NCBI RefSeq assembly: GCF_014851765.1
Contig: NZ_JACVAI010000002.1
Span: 248,001 to 312,000 of the forward strand
Length of the DNA: 64,000 bases
Reading direction: 5' to 3'
Source: Pseudomonas sp. PDM04
GTDB lineage: Bacteria > Pseudomonadota > Gammaproteobacteria > Pseudomonadales > Pseudomonadaceae
Shown here: positions 17,206-25,795 of the stretch, piece after piece
Numbering within the stretch: position 1 is the stretch's first letter
Layout: every line of letters begins with the position of its first letter
Program-made: the position numbers and the translations under genes
The notes under the pieces: model-generated
Databases searched by the model: none
Told to the model about the DNA's origin: nothing
What the model saw: the letters and a program-made list of their open reading frames with translations, nothing else

Positions 17206-17841
17206 CTAGCCCTTGGCCGAGTTTTTACCTGTTTGCCTGCGCCCTTTGGCAGCGGCGGTTTTGTATTCGCCGCTGCCCTCTTCCAGCGCGCATTCGGCCA
17301 GCGCACTGCCACGAGCGCGGTAGGAATCCAAGGCTTTGTCGAGCGCCGGGCGAGGTGTTTTCTTATCGGTCGACTTTGCCGGGGCCGAGGCGAGAAAAGC
17401 ACTTGGCTCCATCGCAAATCGCTCGGCCAGCGCGTACGCCATCTTGTGACTGATCGGGCGATCCCCACCGAGCACCTTGGACACGGCGGTTTTATCGCCG
17501 ATCTCGGGGAGGTCGGAGCCGGTGAGCCCGAGCGTCGACATGAGGTCCTTGATCAATTGCACAGGCGTGCACGTGGCCTCGAAAACAGCATTCGAAGCGC
17601 GAAACTGCTCGGAGTCTCGCTGGTAGGCCAGCAATTCTTCCTCCAGCTCGACGAGAATCTTCTCCTCGACCTTGCTCAGCTCACGTCCGTCGGTAAGCTC
17701 GTCAAGCAGGCTGGTGGCTCGCTCGTAATCGGCGGGCGTCTTGATGCCGTGCACAAACTCACCGCGCAGGCGCTCCACGACCGCGTGCAATTCGCCGAGC
17801 GTGGCGATCATGCTTTGAAAGTCGTCTCGGGTTGGGTTCAT
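17206..17841 (-). CDS. higA: HigA-like antitoxin (extended)
   Basis: The protein has 211 residues from the ATG at 17841. A central helix-turn-helix region, LIKDLMSTLGLTGSDLPEIGDKTAVSKVLGG (key words LGLTGSDLPEIG and AVSKVLGGDRPIS), followed by AYALAERFAMEPSAFL, matches antitoxins paired with HigB toxins. It is longer than the usual ~130 residues: it has an acidic helical N-terminus and a Lys/Arg-rich tail (KGRRQTGKNSAKG). It should bind and neutralise the toxin encoded upstream and repress the operon. Its start overlaps the toxin stop by 4 bp, so translation is coupled. Confidence 0.8.
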   Translation of the reverse strand: MNPTRDDFQSMIATLGELHAVVERLRGEFVHGIKTPADYERATSLLDELTDGRELSKVEEKILVELEEELLAYQRDSEQFRASNAVFEATCTPVQLIKDLMSTLGLTGSDLPEIGDKTAVSKVLGGDRPISHKMAYALAERFAMEPSAFLASAPAKSTDKKTPRPALDKALDSYRARGSALAECALEEGSGEYKTAAAKGRRQTGKNSAKG

Positions 17842-18170
17842 CGTTTTACCCCTTTGTTTCGCGCATACCAAACGTTGGCGACGTCGTACTCGGCATGCGT
17901 GTAGACGTGTTTGACGTAGAACTTCTGCCGGGTGTAGTTGACCCCGCCTATCACCCTGAGAGCGTTACCGCCGACGTCGATCACCACCCAGTTCATTGCA
18001 GCTCTCGGCTTGAACAGGTCGACGCCGTGGATACCGAAGAGTCTTTGCAGGTCCGAGAACTGTCGCGGCCGCGCCACCTTCAGCAACCGCAGGCAGCGAT
18101 CAAGACCGGCCTTGTCGTTCGGGTACAGGATCCCGGCGTCGGCAAATCGTGATGGCGTGAGTATATCCAT
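17838..18170 (-). CDS. higB: HigB-type mRNA interferase toxin
   Basis: The protein has 110 residues. The C-terminal half, NWVVIDVGGNALRVIGGV then RQKFYVKHVYTHAEYD, matches the HigB toxin family (RelE fold), with the typical end HAEYD followed by a basic tail. These toxins cut mRNA on the ribosome. The gene comes first in the operon, as usual for HigBA, and overlaps the antitoxin by 4 bp. The N-terminal ~30 residues look less typical. Toxin family fairly sure; activity not shown. Confidence 0.82.
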   Translation of the reverse strand: MDILTPSRFADAGILYPNDKAGLDRCLRLLKVARPRQFSDLQRLFGIHGVDLFKPRAAMNWVVIDVGGNALRVIGGVNYTRQKFYVKHVYTHAEYDVANVWYARNKGVKR

Positions 18171-18201
18171 GGGCGTCCTTGTCTTGGGCCGATGCTACGC
18201 C

Positions 18202-18221
18202 AGTTGTGTTTTTTAACAACT
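18202..18221. promoter_or_regulatory. Operator-like inverted repeat of the higBA promoter
   Basis: AGTTGT (18202-18207) and ACAACT (18216-18221) flank an 8-base T/A-rich centre. The element is 32 bp upstream of higB and is the right size for autoregulation by the antitoxin helix-turn-helix. Confidence 0.5.
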
Positions 18222-18363
18222 ACTGTTCGTCGGCAGCAATGGGTTGGGGTCATGCGGGTCAGCCTGCGAAACCCGTCCCTTCACAGTTTATCCGGGGCTG
18301 GCGGGCTGTCCTGCCTCCATCACTGCCAACCTGTATCCTGTTGTTTTTAACCAGGAGTCCCCT

Positions 18364-19566
18364 TCATCCACTCAGGGTTTGCGACCTGTCGCGGGTACGG
18401 GCGTCGCTGCGCTGAAACCCCGCAGGCGCCATTCGCAACGTGTTACGCCCCAGGCCCTTGGCCTCGTACAGTGCCGCGTCCGCCCTGGCCAGCAGGCTGG
18501 CCGTGGTGTCTCCCTCCCCCGGCACGACGCAGCACACCCCGATGCTGATACGCAGTTCGATACGGGTCTCGCCATACCTTGCCGGCGAGTCCACCAGGGA
18601 AGCGCGCACGTCATCGAGTACCGCCACGGCGCCTTCGGGCCCCGTGTCGGGCAACAACAGCAGGAACTCCTCACCGCCATAACGACCGATACTGTCCGAT
18701 TGTCGAAGGCGCCGGGTGAGGTGGTTGACGCAGTGACAAATCACTTCATCACCCGCAAGGTGGCCATGCACGTCGTTGATCTGCTTGAAATGGTCGATGT
18801 CGACCATCGCCACCGCCAGGTACGAACCCTCCCGGCGCGAGCGTTCCAGTTCCCTGGAGAACTGCTCGAGGATGGCCCGTCGATTGAGAATGCCCGTCAG
18901 GACATCGCGCAGCGCCAAGCGCTGAAGCATTGACTCACTGCGCTCCTTGGACAACAGCACCAGGCCGAGAGAAATCATCATCGCGGTAAAGGTGCCGATG
19001 CTCACCGAGATGGTTTGCTTGAGGTTGCTGACGTCATAGCGCATCTCGGCCGCGCCGCCGCCAAGGATGGCCACGACCCGCATGCCCAGGCCGATCAGGC
19101 TGATGCTGGAGCCGATGATCAACAACATGCGCGCACGGCCCCGGGCGGGAATGAAGCGACACGTCCAATAGATGATCAAGGTGCATTGCACCATCAACAC
19201 AAGCGTGGCCGCGAGCATGCGCGGTTCCAGGGTGTCGATCAGGCTGACCATCGACACCAGCATCAGCACCATCGGCGCGAACACCCGCCACCAGGGCACC
19301 GGCAACTCGACAATCCTGAACAGGCTGGCGCCATAAAAGGCCAGGGCCACCGAGAGCAAGGTGTTGGCAGCGCCATAGGTCAACCACAACGGCGCATGTC
19401 CATAGAGGGTGTAACCGACATAGGCCAACGCATGCGCCAACAAGCCCGAGCCGATGGTGAGCAAACCGTCGCGCCGATTGAACTGGCCGACCAGGATCAG
19501 ACAAAACGCCATGATCGTCGCCACCAAAGCGACACAGGCAAACAGCGTGGGGGTATGGGCAATCAT
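18364..19566 (-). CDS. Membrane-bound GGDEF diguanylate cyclase
   Basis: The protein has 400 residues. Six or seven hydrophobic helices (residues ~5-205) anchor it in the inner membrane. The GGDEF domain (about 212-385) keeps the metal Asp in VDIDHFKQIND (D256, D258) and the active-site GGEEF at 297-301. An inhibitory I-site RxxD (R288-QS-D291) sits exactly five residues before it, so it should make c-di-GMP and be product-inhibited. It stands alone: 193 bp separate it from higB, and 279 bp without recognisable genes lie upstream. The input signal of the membrane sensor is unknown. Confidence 0.92.
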   Translation of the reverse strand: MIAHTPTLFACVALVATIMAFCLILVGQFNRRDGLLTIGSGLLAHALAYVGYTLYGHAPLWLTYGAANTLLSVALAFYGASLFRIVELPVPWWRVFAPMVLMLVSMVSLIDTLEPRMLAATLVLMVQCTLIIYWTCRFIPARGRARMLLIIGSSISLIGLGMRVVAILGGGAAEMRYDVSNLKQTISVSIGTFTAMMISLGLVLLSKERSESMLQRLALRDVLTGILNRRAILEQFSRELERSRREGSYLAVAMVDIDHFKQINDVHGHLAGDEVICHCVNHLTRRLRQSDSIGRYGGEEFLLLLPDTGPEGAVAVLDDVRASLVDSPARYGETRIELRISIGVCCVVPGEGDTTASLLARADAALYEAKGLGRNTLRMAPAGFQRSDARTRDRSQTLSG

Positions 19567-19845
19567 GGCGTCTCACTGGGCGCGGTCGAGAAACTCTGAC
19601 CGCAAGTCTAGTTGAGCAGGGCCAATTCCGGGCTGTTGATTCGCCTGACCGCCCAAGGAGGTTTGCCCCGATCCCTCCGGGCACACTCCCCGCCCCTCGA
19701 CGACCTGTCCTCTCCCCGCTTGAACCTATCAGACCCCAATCCCGATTCCCCGGTCAACCACGTGCCAGGTTGGCGCCGCTGACGGACTGCAAGACCTGGC
19801 ATGCCGTCGTCCGGACAGTTTCCTGCCAGGACGAAGCGCTCATGA

Positions 19846-22215
19846 TCACAGCGTGACGAACAGAGCAGATGTCCACAGCCGGGACTGATCCCGCTGCCGG
19901 GCACAGATGAACAAAGGATGCTCACGGCCGTGCTCCAGCCCCAGGCTGGCCAGTTCGATGCGGCCTCGTACTTCTCGGGGCAATGCCTGGGCGGTCACTT
20001 GTTCGAGGGAAACCTGCAACTCTGCGCCGGACAACTGTTCGACCACCTCATGCTGTGCCAGCAACTGAGCGCCGGTGACCTCCAGGTTCACCACCGGTGC
20101 GTGGATGTGAGGTTGCGGTATCAGCGGGTCACCCACCTTGATGTAGCTATCGACGCGGCTGGACACATGGATATGCGCGCCCGCCAATTGCGACAGCTCG
20201 ATTTCCAGGCTGTCGATGTCGCCGTTGGTGTCGGTGCGAAATGCCAGGGTCGTCGCGTTCTTGCGCCAGACGGTCTGTTCCGGATGGTCCGCCCCCAGGA
20301 AGTGGAAGCCATTGATGACCGCGCCGGAGATGCTGATTTCACCGCTCCAGTAGGCGCCACGATAACGGTCCTTGATCCGGGCGCCCCCCAGGCGCAGACG
20401 AATATGACGCGACGACAGGCCTGCTTCCCGATGCAGATTGCGCGACCAGATGCAGTGCTCGCCGCGAAACAAATCAATCTGCTCCCAACCCGAATCGCCC
20501 AACAAACGGTAGTCGAGCTGATCGCTGGCTTGCGCGTTCACGACGTCGCCCATCACCTGCTCGCCCAACCGCAGCAAGCCGTAGGTGCGCTCCCCGGTGG
20601 TAGCGAAGGTATGCCGAGCACGCAGCGCTTGCCCCACCGCGGCACGGTCGAAGCGCTCGGCGATCACACCGGTCAGGCCACCGCGTGAACCGAACACCGC
20701 GGTCGCCGGTACCCCTCCGCCGCACCGACCCTGATGCTCGTCGCTGTTGGCCGCGGCGCCAACCCGGTAACCGCGTTGCAGCGCCTCGGCATACACCCAA
20801 TGAAACTGCCCCCAGGCCGAGCCCACTTCCACCAGGCGCTCAAGCTCGGGATGGTGCCAATCGAGGTTGCAACGACGACCGCCCACATGGGGCATCATCA
20901 AATGGCCTTCCGGGTTCTTCGCATAAGCCGCGTAAAGCTCGTCGACCGGCCAGGCGCCGGGCTTGATGGTGCCGGCAGTAAACTCATTCCACTCGAAGGA
21001 ACGCACCAGGCGGCCCTGGCTGTCGAACGGAAACTCCGGTTTGCCTTCGTGGAGAAACACCACGTTGCGATCACCGCCGGCACAGGAGTTACCGCACCAC
21101 TCCGTGCCGGGGTAGCAGACGAAACGCCCGGGCTCGTTGAGTTCATGAATCAACGCCACGGCCGCATCCCAACGTTGCTCGGTGATGTTGAAGTCGTTTG
21201 CCGTGTAACCCAGCACGTCCAGGCCGGCGACGTCACGGCCATAACCGAGGTTGTAAAGGGTGTCGTTGGTGCCGACGGTGTCATCCGAATGCACATGCAG
21301 GTCGGCATACAGCGGGCGCAGCCCTGTCAGGGCCTCGTCGACGTTGACATAGGTCTTTCCTTCCTGCACTCCGGCGCTGCCGGCCAAAGCGCGGATCGCC
21401 CACTCGCCGCTTTCGGCCAGGCTCACCGCCGGCAGGCGCACCACCGCCCAACCGTCGCGCGCCAGGGCATAGGGCTGACGCTGGCTCACACCCTGAGGGC
21501 CGTCCAGCAGGAGTTCGCCGTGCAGTTCGAGCTGGCGGCAAGTGTTGCCCCATGCATCGTCGGCACGGACCAGCACATCGAACGGCTGCCCCAGGCCGAC
21601 CAGTCGCGGCGCGATCACCAGCAGACGCTCCGGTGGGCCGGGCACGATATCGAGCAGCAGGTCACCCGGCACTTCGGCGAATTTCGAGCTACCCAGCGGG
21701 TCGACGAACAGGCGCAGGCGGAAGTCCTTTTCGACGAAGCTCTGAACCCGCGTGCCAGGACCGCCCTGGCGTCGGTCGCCAAGGCGAATGATGATGCGGT
21801 CGCCGGGGTTGATGTAGCCGTCGACGATATCGATCAGGATGGCCTTCTGGAACGGCCGCTCATGGCCCTTCTGATCGAAGCGCACTTTCAGGTACTGAAC
21901 GGTCGCCGGGCTCTGGCCAGGGACCAATTCGCCGGCCTGATACTCGGCACTGACGTAGTTGGCTGCGCTCGGGTCGCTGGTCTGGAACAGTGCCCAGTCC
22001 GAGTAGAATTTAAAGGCCAGTTTGAGCCAGGCGCCATCGGCCAGGCCGCTGGCCCCCACTTCGTAGACAAAGGTCAGTTCATCCCACTGCCCGGCCACCA
22101 GTTGCTGTCGGTCGCAGCGGATACTGCCCAGGAACGGGCGCGCCTTGTTGCGTTCGTACAAGCCGGTCGGAGCGATGTAGTGGCCGGCATCCTTGGGGTC
22201 GAAGGTCTGTGTCAC
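19846..22215 (-). CDS. DUF3604 protein (PHP-like metal hydrolase fold)
   Basis: The protein has 789 residues from a GTG at 22215 with AGAGG upstream; the longer frame runs into the ABC permease gene and is not used. I recognise the DUF3604 family. A beta-rich N-terminal half precedes a PHP-like part with likely metal ligands: LYADLHVHSDD (H307, H309, D311), E372 in GTEWCG, H443 in MPHVGGR and NSDEHQG (D492, H494). No signal peptide is visible. It ends an operon with ABC permease, binding-protein and ATPase genes. The reaction is unknown; hydrolysis of an imported ester is one possibility. Confidence 0.85.
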   Translation of the reverse strand: MTQTFDPKDAGHYIAPTGLYERNKARPFLGSIRCDRQQLVAGQWDELTFVYEVGASGLADGAWLKLAFKFYSDWALFQTSDPSAANYVSAEYQAGELVPGQSPATVQYLKVRFDQKGHERPFQKAILIDIVDGYINPGDRIIIRLGDRRQGGPGTRVQSFVEKDFRLRLFVDPLGSSKFAEVPGDLLLDIVPGPPERLLVIAPRLVGLGQPFDVLVRADDAWGNTCRQLELHGELLLDGPQGVSQRQPYALARDGWAVVRLPAVSLAESGEWAIRALAGSAGVQEGKTYVNVDEALTGLRPLYADLHVHSDDTVGTNDTLYNLGYGRDVAGLDVLGYTANDFNITEQRWDAAVALIHELNEPGRFVCYPGTEWCGNSCAGGDRNVVFLHEGKPEFPFDSQGRLVRSFEWNEFTAGTIKPGAWPVDELYAAYAKNPEGHLMMPHVGGRRCNLDWHHPELERLVEVGSAWGQFHWVYAEALQRGYRVGAAANSDEHQGRCGGGVPATAVFGSRGGLTGVIAERFDRAAVGQALRARHTFATTGERTYGLLRLGEQVMGDVVNAQASDQLDYRLLGDSGWEQIDLFRGEHCIWSRNLHREAGLSSRHIRLRLGGARIKDRYRGAYWSGEISISGAVINGFHFLGADHPEQTVWRKNATTLAFRTDTNGDIDSLEIELSQLAGAHIHVSSRVDSYIKVGDPLIPQPHIHAPVVNLEVTGAQLLAQHEVVEQLSGAELQVSLEQVTAQALPREVRGRIELASLGLEHGREHPLFICARQRDQSRLWTSALFVTL

Positions 22216-22264
22216 GGTGCTACCTCTTGCGGAGCAATGTGGAAATCGGGGAGTTGGGGGTTGC

Positions 22265-23014
22265 TCATGACGCACGCCAGGATTGGTAGTGACGCTCGAT
22301 GCGACGGAACACCAGGCTTTCCATGAGCCAGGCGAGCAAGCCGATAATGGCGATGCCGAGAAGCACCTGGCTGGCATTGCCGATTTGTCCGCCCATGGAC
22401 ACCATCCAGCCGATGCCTTGTGAGGCGCCGATCATTTCGGCGGCCACCAGCGCCCGCCAGCCCTGGCTGAAACCGATGCGCAAGGCCGCGGTGAGAAACG
22501 GCAAGGACGCGGGCAGGTAGACGTAACAGAGCAGTTGCCGGCGATTGGCGCCCAGGGTACGGGCGGCCCGCACTTCGCCATCGCGAATGCCCAGCACCCC
22601 CTCCTGAATGGTTACCGCCATGGGAAACACCGCCGCGATGAAAATCACCAGCACGATCGAGAGAAATCCGAAACCGAAGATGATCAGGATCAGCGGTGCC
22701 CAGGCGATTGGCGGGATGGCCATGAACAAACTGTTCAGCGGTGCAATGAAGTCACGAAAGCGCCGCGACATACCGGCAGCCGTGCCGAGCACCACGGCCA
22801 CCAGCACCGCGCTGGTAAAACCGGCCAGCTCTTCCAGCGCGCTGGCCCGGAACTGCTTCCATAGCGAGCCGTCATCCAACCAGCGCAAGGCTTCGGCGGC
22901 GACCACCCAGGGTTGCGGCAGTACGTAGCTTGGAAAGCGGCTGGCCATGGCGATCCAGACCAGCAGCAGAAATGGCAGCGAGGCCCAGCCCCAGTTGGGT
23001 GTCAGCAATTTCAT
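22265..23014 (-). CDS. ABC transporter permease (SsuC/TauC type)
   Basis: The protein has 249 residues and about six helices. The cytoplasmic EAA loop is seen around AARTLGANRRQLLCYVYLPASLPFL (key words RTLGANRRQ and LPASLPFL), which contacts the ATPase. It belongs to the nitrate/sulfonate/taurine permease family. It lies between the binding-protein gene (7 bp away) and the DUF3604 gene. It starts at the ATG at 23014. Confidence 0.92.
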   Translation of the reverse strand: MKLLTPNWGWASLPFLLLVWIAMASRFPSYVLPQPWVVAAEALRWLDDGSLWKQFRASALEELAGFTSAVLVAVVLGTAAGMSRRFRDFIAPLNSLFMAIPPIAWAPLILIIFGFGFLSIVLVIFIAAVFPMAVTIQEGVLGIRDGEVRAARTLGANRRQLLCYVYLPASLPFLTAALRIGFSQGWRALVAAEMIGASQGIGWMVSMGGQIGNASQVLLGIAIIGLLAWLMESLVFRRIERHYQSWRAS

Positions 23015-23021
23015 GGGGCAC

Positions 23022-24011
23022 TCAATGCGCGGATTTCTGCAGGTACGACGTGTCGACCAGGTCGTTGAGCGGGACCTGGGTGTCCATGAATTTCAGCGAG
23101 TGGGAGTAATCCATCAGGCGCTGGATGAACTGCAAGTCCCGCGGCTCGAGCTCGGCGGACCAGCCCAGGCGTTTGCGCGCTTCGGCGACGATCTGCTCGC
23201 CACTGGCCTGACTGCCGTCCGGACGCTGAATGGTTTCCAGTTTGAAGGCTTCGGCGATGATCCGGTTGGCCTGCTCTGGTTGCCGGTTGAGAAAGTCGAT
23301 CGCCCGGCGATGGGCGCGCAACAGCTTGACGACATCGTCGGGACGATCGCGCAGAGTTTCCGGCAGGCCAATCACCACGTACCAGGGGTACTGCGGGAGC
23401 GCCTGGTTGACGTCCAGCAGCAAGCGGGCCGAGCCACGCAACAGCGCCTGACTGACAAAGGGTTCCCAGGAGAAAGCGGCGTCGACGATGCCACGGTCCA
23501 GTGCGGCATTCATGTTGCCGGGCGGCAGGTCAATGATGTCCAGATCCTTGTCCGGATCGAGGCCGGCACGCTCCTTGAGCACGTAGCCACGCAACAACAC
23601 ATCCATGCCACTGCCCTTTTTCACCCCGGCCAGCTTGTGCCCCTTGAGGTCGCCCAGCTGCTGGATGTTGGTCTGGCTGCCGGCGACCACCGCCGCCTGG
23701 CCATAGTTGACCTTGGCCAGAATCACGCTTTTCAGGCCACGGGCGTACCACTGGTAAACCGGGGGCGTGCCGACATAGGCCACGTCCAGCTCGTGAGCGG
23801 CCAGTGCCTGCTGGATCACCGGACCATCGCCGAGGGCCTTGACGTCAACCGCCAGCCCTTCGTCCTTGTAGTAACCCAGCTTTTCAGCGATCAGCACGGG
23901 CGCGTTGGCCATGGCGAACACGTAGCCGATACGCAGCGGTTCAGTTGCGCTGGCTGCGCTCAGCCAGCAGCTTGCCGCCAGGGCGACAGGCACGAAGAGT
24001 TTCTTGATCAT
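23022..24011 (-). CDS. ABC transporter substrate-binding protein (SsuA/NMT1 type)
   Basis: The protein has 329 residues with a signal peptide (MIKKLFVPVALAASCWLSAA, cleavage near SAT). The two-lobed NMT1/SsuA fold is seen in LRIGYVFAMANAPVLIAEK, YYKDEGLAVDVKALGDGP and DLKGHKLAGVKKGSGMDVLL. Relatives bind sulfonates, taurine, nitrate or pyrimidine precursors in the periplasm. It is encoded between the ATPase and permease genes. No FMNH2 sulfonatase or taurine dioxygenase gene is near, so an ordinary sulfonate role is not supported by context. Confidence 0.9.
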   Translation of the reverse strand: MIKKLFVPVALAASCWLSAASATEPLRIGYVFAMANAPVLIAEKLGYYKDEGLAVDVKALGDGPVIQQALAAHELDVAYVGTPPVYQWYARGLKSVILAKVNYGQAAVVAGSQTNIQQLGDLKGHKLAGVKKGSGMDVLLRGYVLKERAGLDPDKDLDIIDLPPGNMNAALDRGIVDAAFSWEPFVSQALLRGSARLLLDVNQALPQYPWYVVIGLPETLRDRPDDVVKLLRAHRRAIDFLNRQPEQANRIIAEAFKLETIQRPDGSQASGEQIVAEARKRLGWSAELEPRDLQFIQRLMDYSHSLKFMDTQVPLNDLVDTSYLQKSAH

Positions 24012-24024
24012 GTCAGGCTCGTTG

Positions 24025-24846
24025 TCAGGAGGTGGGTTCTAGCAGGAAGGGTGATTGCGCCATGACCTCGGCAATCCGTCCCATCAATTCATTGCGGTAA
24101 TCGAGAAACGCCGGCAGGCGACGGGTCTGCAGGTTGCTGCGCGGGCGCGGCAAGTCGATGGCCAGCTCGCTGTGAATCCCGCCGGGCGCGATGTTCAGCA
24201 CCACCACGCGGTCGGCGAGGAACACCGCCTCGTCGATGTCGTGGGTGATGAACAGGACGGTCTGGCCCAGTTCGGCCCAGAGCCGCAGCGTTTCCTCATT
24301 CATGCTCGCGCGGCTGATGGCGTCGAGCGCGGCGAACGGCTCGTCCATCAGCAGCACATCAGGCTCGAGGGCCAGCGCCCGGGCCAGGGAAACCCGTTGT
24401 TGCATCCCGCCGGAAAGCTGCCGTGGCAGACGCCCGGCAGCGGCCTCCAGCCCCACCAGGCGCAGATAGCGCAGAGCCTGTTCACGCTGCTCACGCTCGT
24501 CATATCGACCGGCAATGCGCAGCCCGAAACGGACGTTTTCCAATGCGCTCAACCAGGGAAACAATTGCGGGCTCTGGAACACATAACCCAACTCGGGCAG
24601 CTCTGGACGGGTCGGCGCACCATTGATCAGGACCTGCCCTGCCTGGGGTCGCTGAAAGCCTGACAAGAGATTGAGCAGCGTGGTCTTGCCGCACCCCGAT
24701 GGTCCCAGCAATGCCACGAACTCGCCCTGCCGGGCGCTCAGGCTCAGGTTGCGAAACACGCTATGCCCGTTCCCGTAGGTGAAGTCCACGGCCTGCACGC
24801 TGAGGGCATCGGAGGCATCGGAGGCGGAGGGATAAATATTGGGCAT
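24025..24846 (-). CDS. ABC transporter ATPase (SsuB/TauB type)
   Basis: The protein has 273 residues from the ATG at 24846. It has Walker A GPSGCGKTT (48-56), the Q-loop Gln at 91, signature LSGGMQQ (144-150), Walker B DVLLMDE (163-169) and an H-loop His in FITHDIDEA. It powers uptake by the permease and binding protein encoded just downstream. It is the first gene of this four-gene minus-strand operon and is divergent from the GntR gene. A perfect palindrome at 24888-24899 lies in the shared promoter. Confidence 0.94.
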   Translation of the reverse strand: MPNIYPSASDASDALSVQAVDFTYGNGHSVFRNLSLSARQGEFVALLGPSGCGKTTLLNLLSGFQRPQAGQVLINGAPTRPELPELGYVFQSPQLFPWLSALENVRFGLRIAGRYDEREQREQALRYLRLVGLEAAAGRLPRQLSGGMQQRVSLARALALEPDVLLMDEPFAALDAISRASMNEETLRLWAELGQTVLFITHDIDEAVFLADRVVVLNIAPGGIHSELAIDLPRPRSNLQTRRLPAFLDYRNELMGRIAEVMAQSPFLLEPTS

Positions 24847-24887
24847 GGCAAGTCGCGTCAGGTCATCTACAATAGGATTGCCTGCAA

Positions 24888-24899
24888 TAATACGTATTA
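24888..24899. promoter_or_regulatory. Perfect palindrome between ABC operon and gntR
   Basis: TAATACGTATTA is a perfect 12-bp palindrome midway between the ATPase gene and the divergent GntR gene. Its size and symmetry suit a GntR/HutC operator. It lies 22 bp before the GntR ATG at 24922, so repression of both directions is plausible. Confidence 0.55.
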
Positions 24900-24921
24900 A
24901 TACAAGTAGCACCAAGATTGA

Positions 24922-25716
24922 ATGTTTATAACCTTAGAAGCAAAGGCCCCTGACCTGCGCTTCGCTCAAATGGATGCGCAACTCGTGGCCCTTCATCGTG
25001 AAAGCTCGACCTCCCTCTATGAACAGATCGCCCGGCAGTTGCTGCAAGAGATCCAGCAAGGCGCCTTCGGCCCCACCGGCAAACTGCCGTCGGAAGCAGA
25101 GTTGGTGGAGCGCTTTGCAGTCAGTCGGGTGACGATCCGCCTGGCACTGGGCAAGCTGGGCGATGATGGCGTGGTCGAGCGCAAACAGGGCAAGGGCACC
25201 TACGTCGCGGCCCAGCAAGTGCGGCATGACCTGGACGCGCTGCGCAGTTTTCATGATTCACTGAAGCTGCAGGGCCTCAACCCCGGCATGCGCCTGCTCG
25301 GCCATCGCCTCGAGCCTGTGCCCGATGAGCTTGAAAAACTGTTCGCGGGCCATTGTGTCAGCGTCGAGCGCCTTCACTTCGTCGACGACGAACCCATCGC
25401 ATTCGCCGTCAGCCACCTGATCGAGGCGCTCAAGGACATCGACTGGACAGCGATGGCCGAGGTCCCCCTGTATTCCGTGCTGGAGCAGGTCACCGGCCGC
25501 CCGGTGGCCAGGGCCGACATTGCCATTCGGGCGCGCGAGGCTGACAAGGCACTGGCCGGTCACCTCGGCGTAAAGCGCGGCACTGCGTTGCTGGTGATGG
25601 AGCGCACGTCCTGGTTCGCCGATGGCACCTGCTGTGACCGCTCCACCTTTTTCATCAGGCCCGAGCGCTATGCATTCGTGTTGAGTGGGGTGTTCACGAC
25701 TCGCTCCAGAGTTTAA
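24922..25716 (+). CDS. GntR-family regulator with UTRA domain (HutC subfamily)
   Basis: The protein has up to 264 residues; an ATG at 24970 would give a protein 16 residues shorter. The winged helix contains SLYEQIARQLLQEIQQGAF, then GKLPSEAELVERFAVSRVTIRLAL (key words LPSEAELVERF and SRVTIRLAL). The C-terminal UTRA domain ends in GTALLVMERTSWFADG. UTRA domains bind small metabolites, so it should sense the imported compound and control the divergent ABC-DUF3604 operon. Confidence 0.9.
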   Translation: MFITLEAKAPDLRFAQMDAQLVALHRESSTSLYEQIARQLLQEIQQGAFGPTGKLPSEAELVERFAVSRVTIRLALGKLGDDGVVERKQGKGTYVAAQQVRHDLDALRSFHDSLKLQGLNPGMRLLGHRLEPVPDELEKLFAGHCVSVERLHFVDDEPIAFAVSHLIEALKDIDWTAMAEVPLYSVLEQVTGRPVARADIAIRAREADKALAGHLGVKRGTALLVMERTSWFADGTCCDRSTFFIRPERYAFVLSGVFTTRSRV

Positions 25717-25795
25717 GTCTCGCTGTACGGCGCTCAAACCAATCGGCACGATTTCGTCGACGATGGACAACGCAACGCCCTGGCACTCCAGGCCA

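Noticed and set aside
20734..22326. 530-codon plus-strand open frame opposite the DUF3604 gene
   Set aside because: The product has no recognisable domain and the opposite strand encodes a clear family protein, so it is a shadow of GC-rich third positions.
22216..22377. Longer N-terminus for the DUF3604 protein
   Set aside because: The extra 54 codons overlap the ABC permease 3' end and look like its shadow, while the GTG at 22215 has a proper ribosome site and starts the family sequence.
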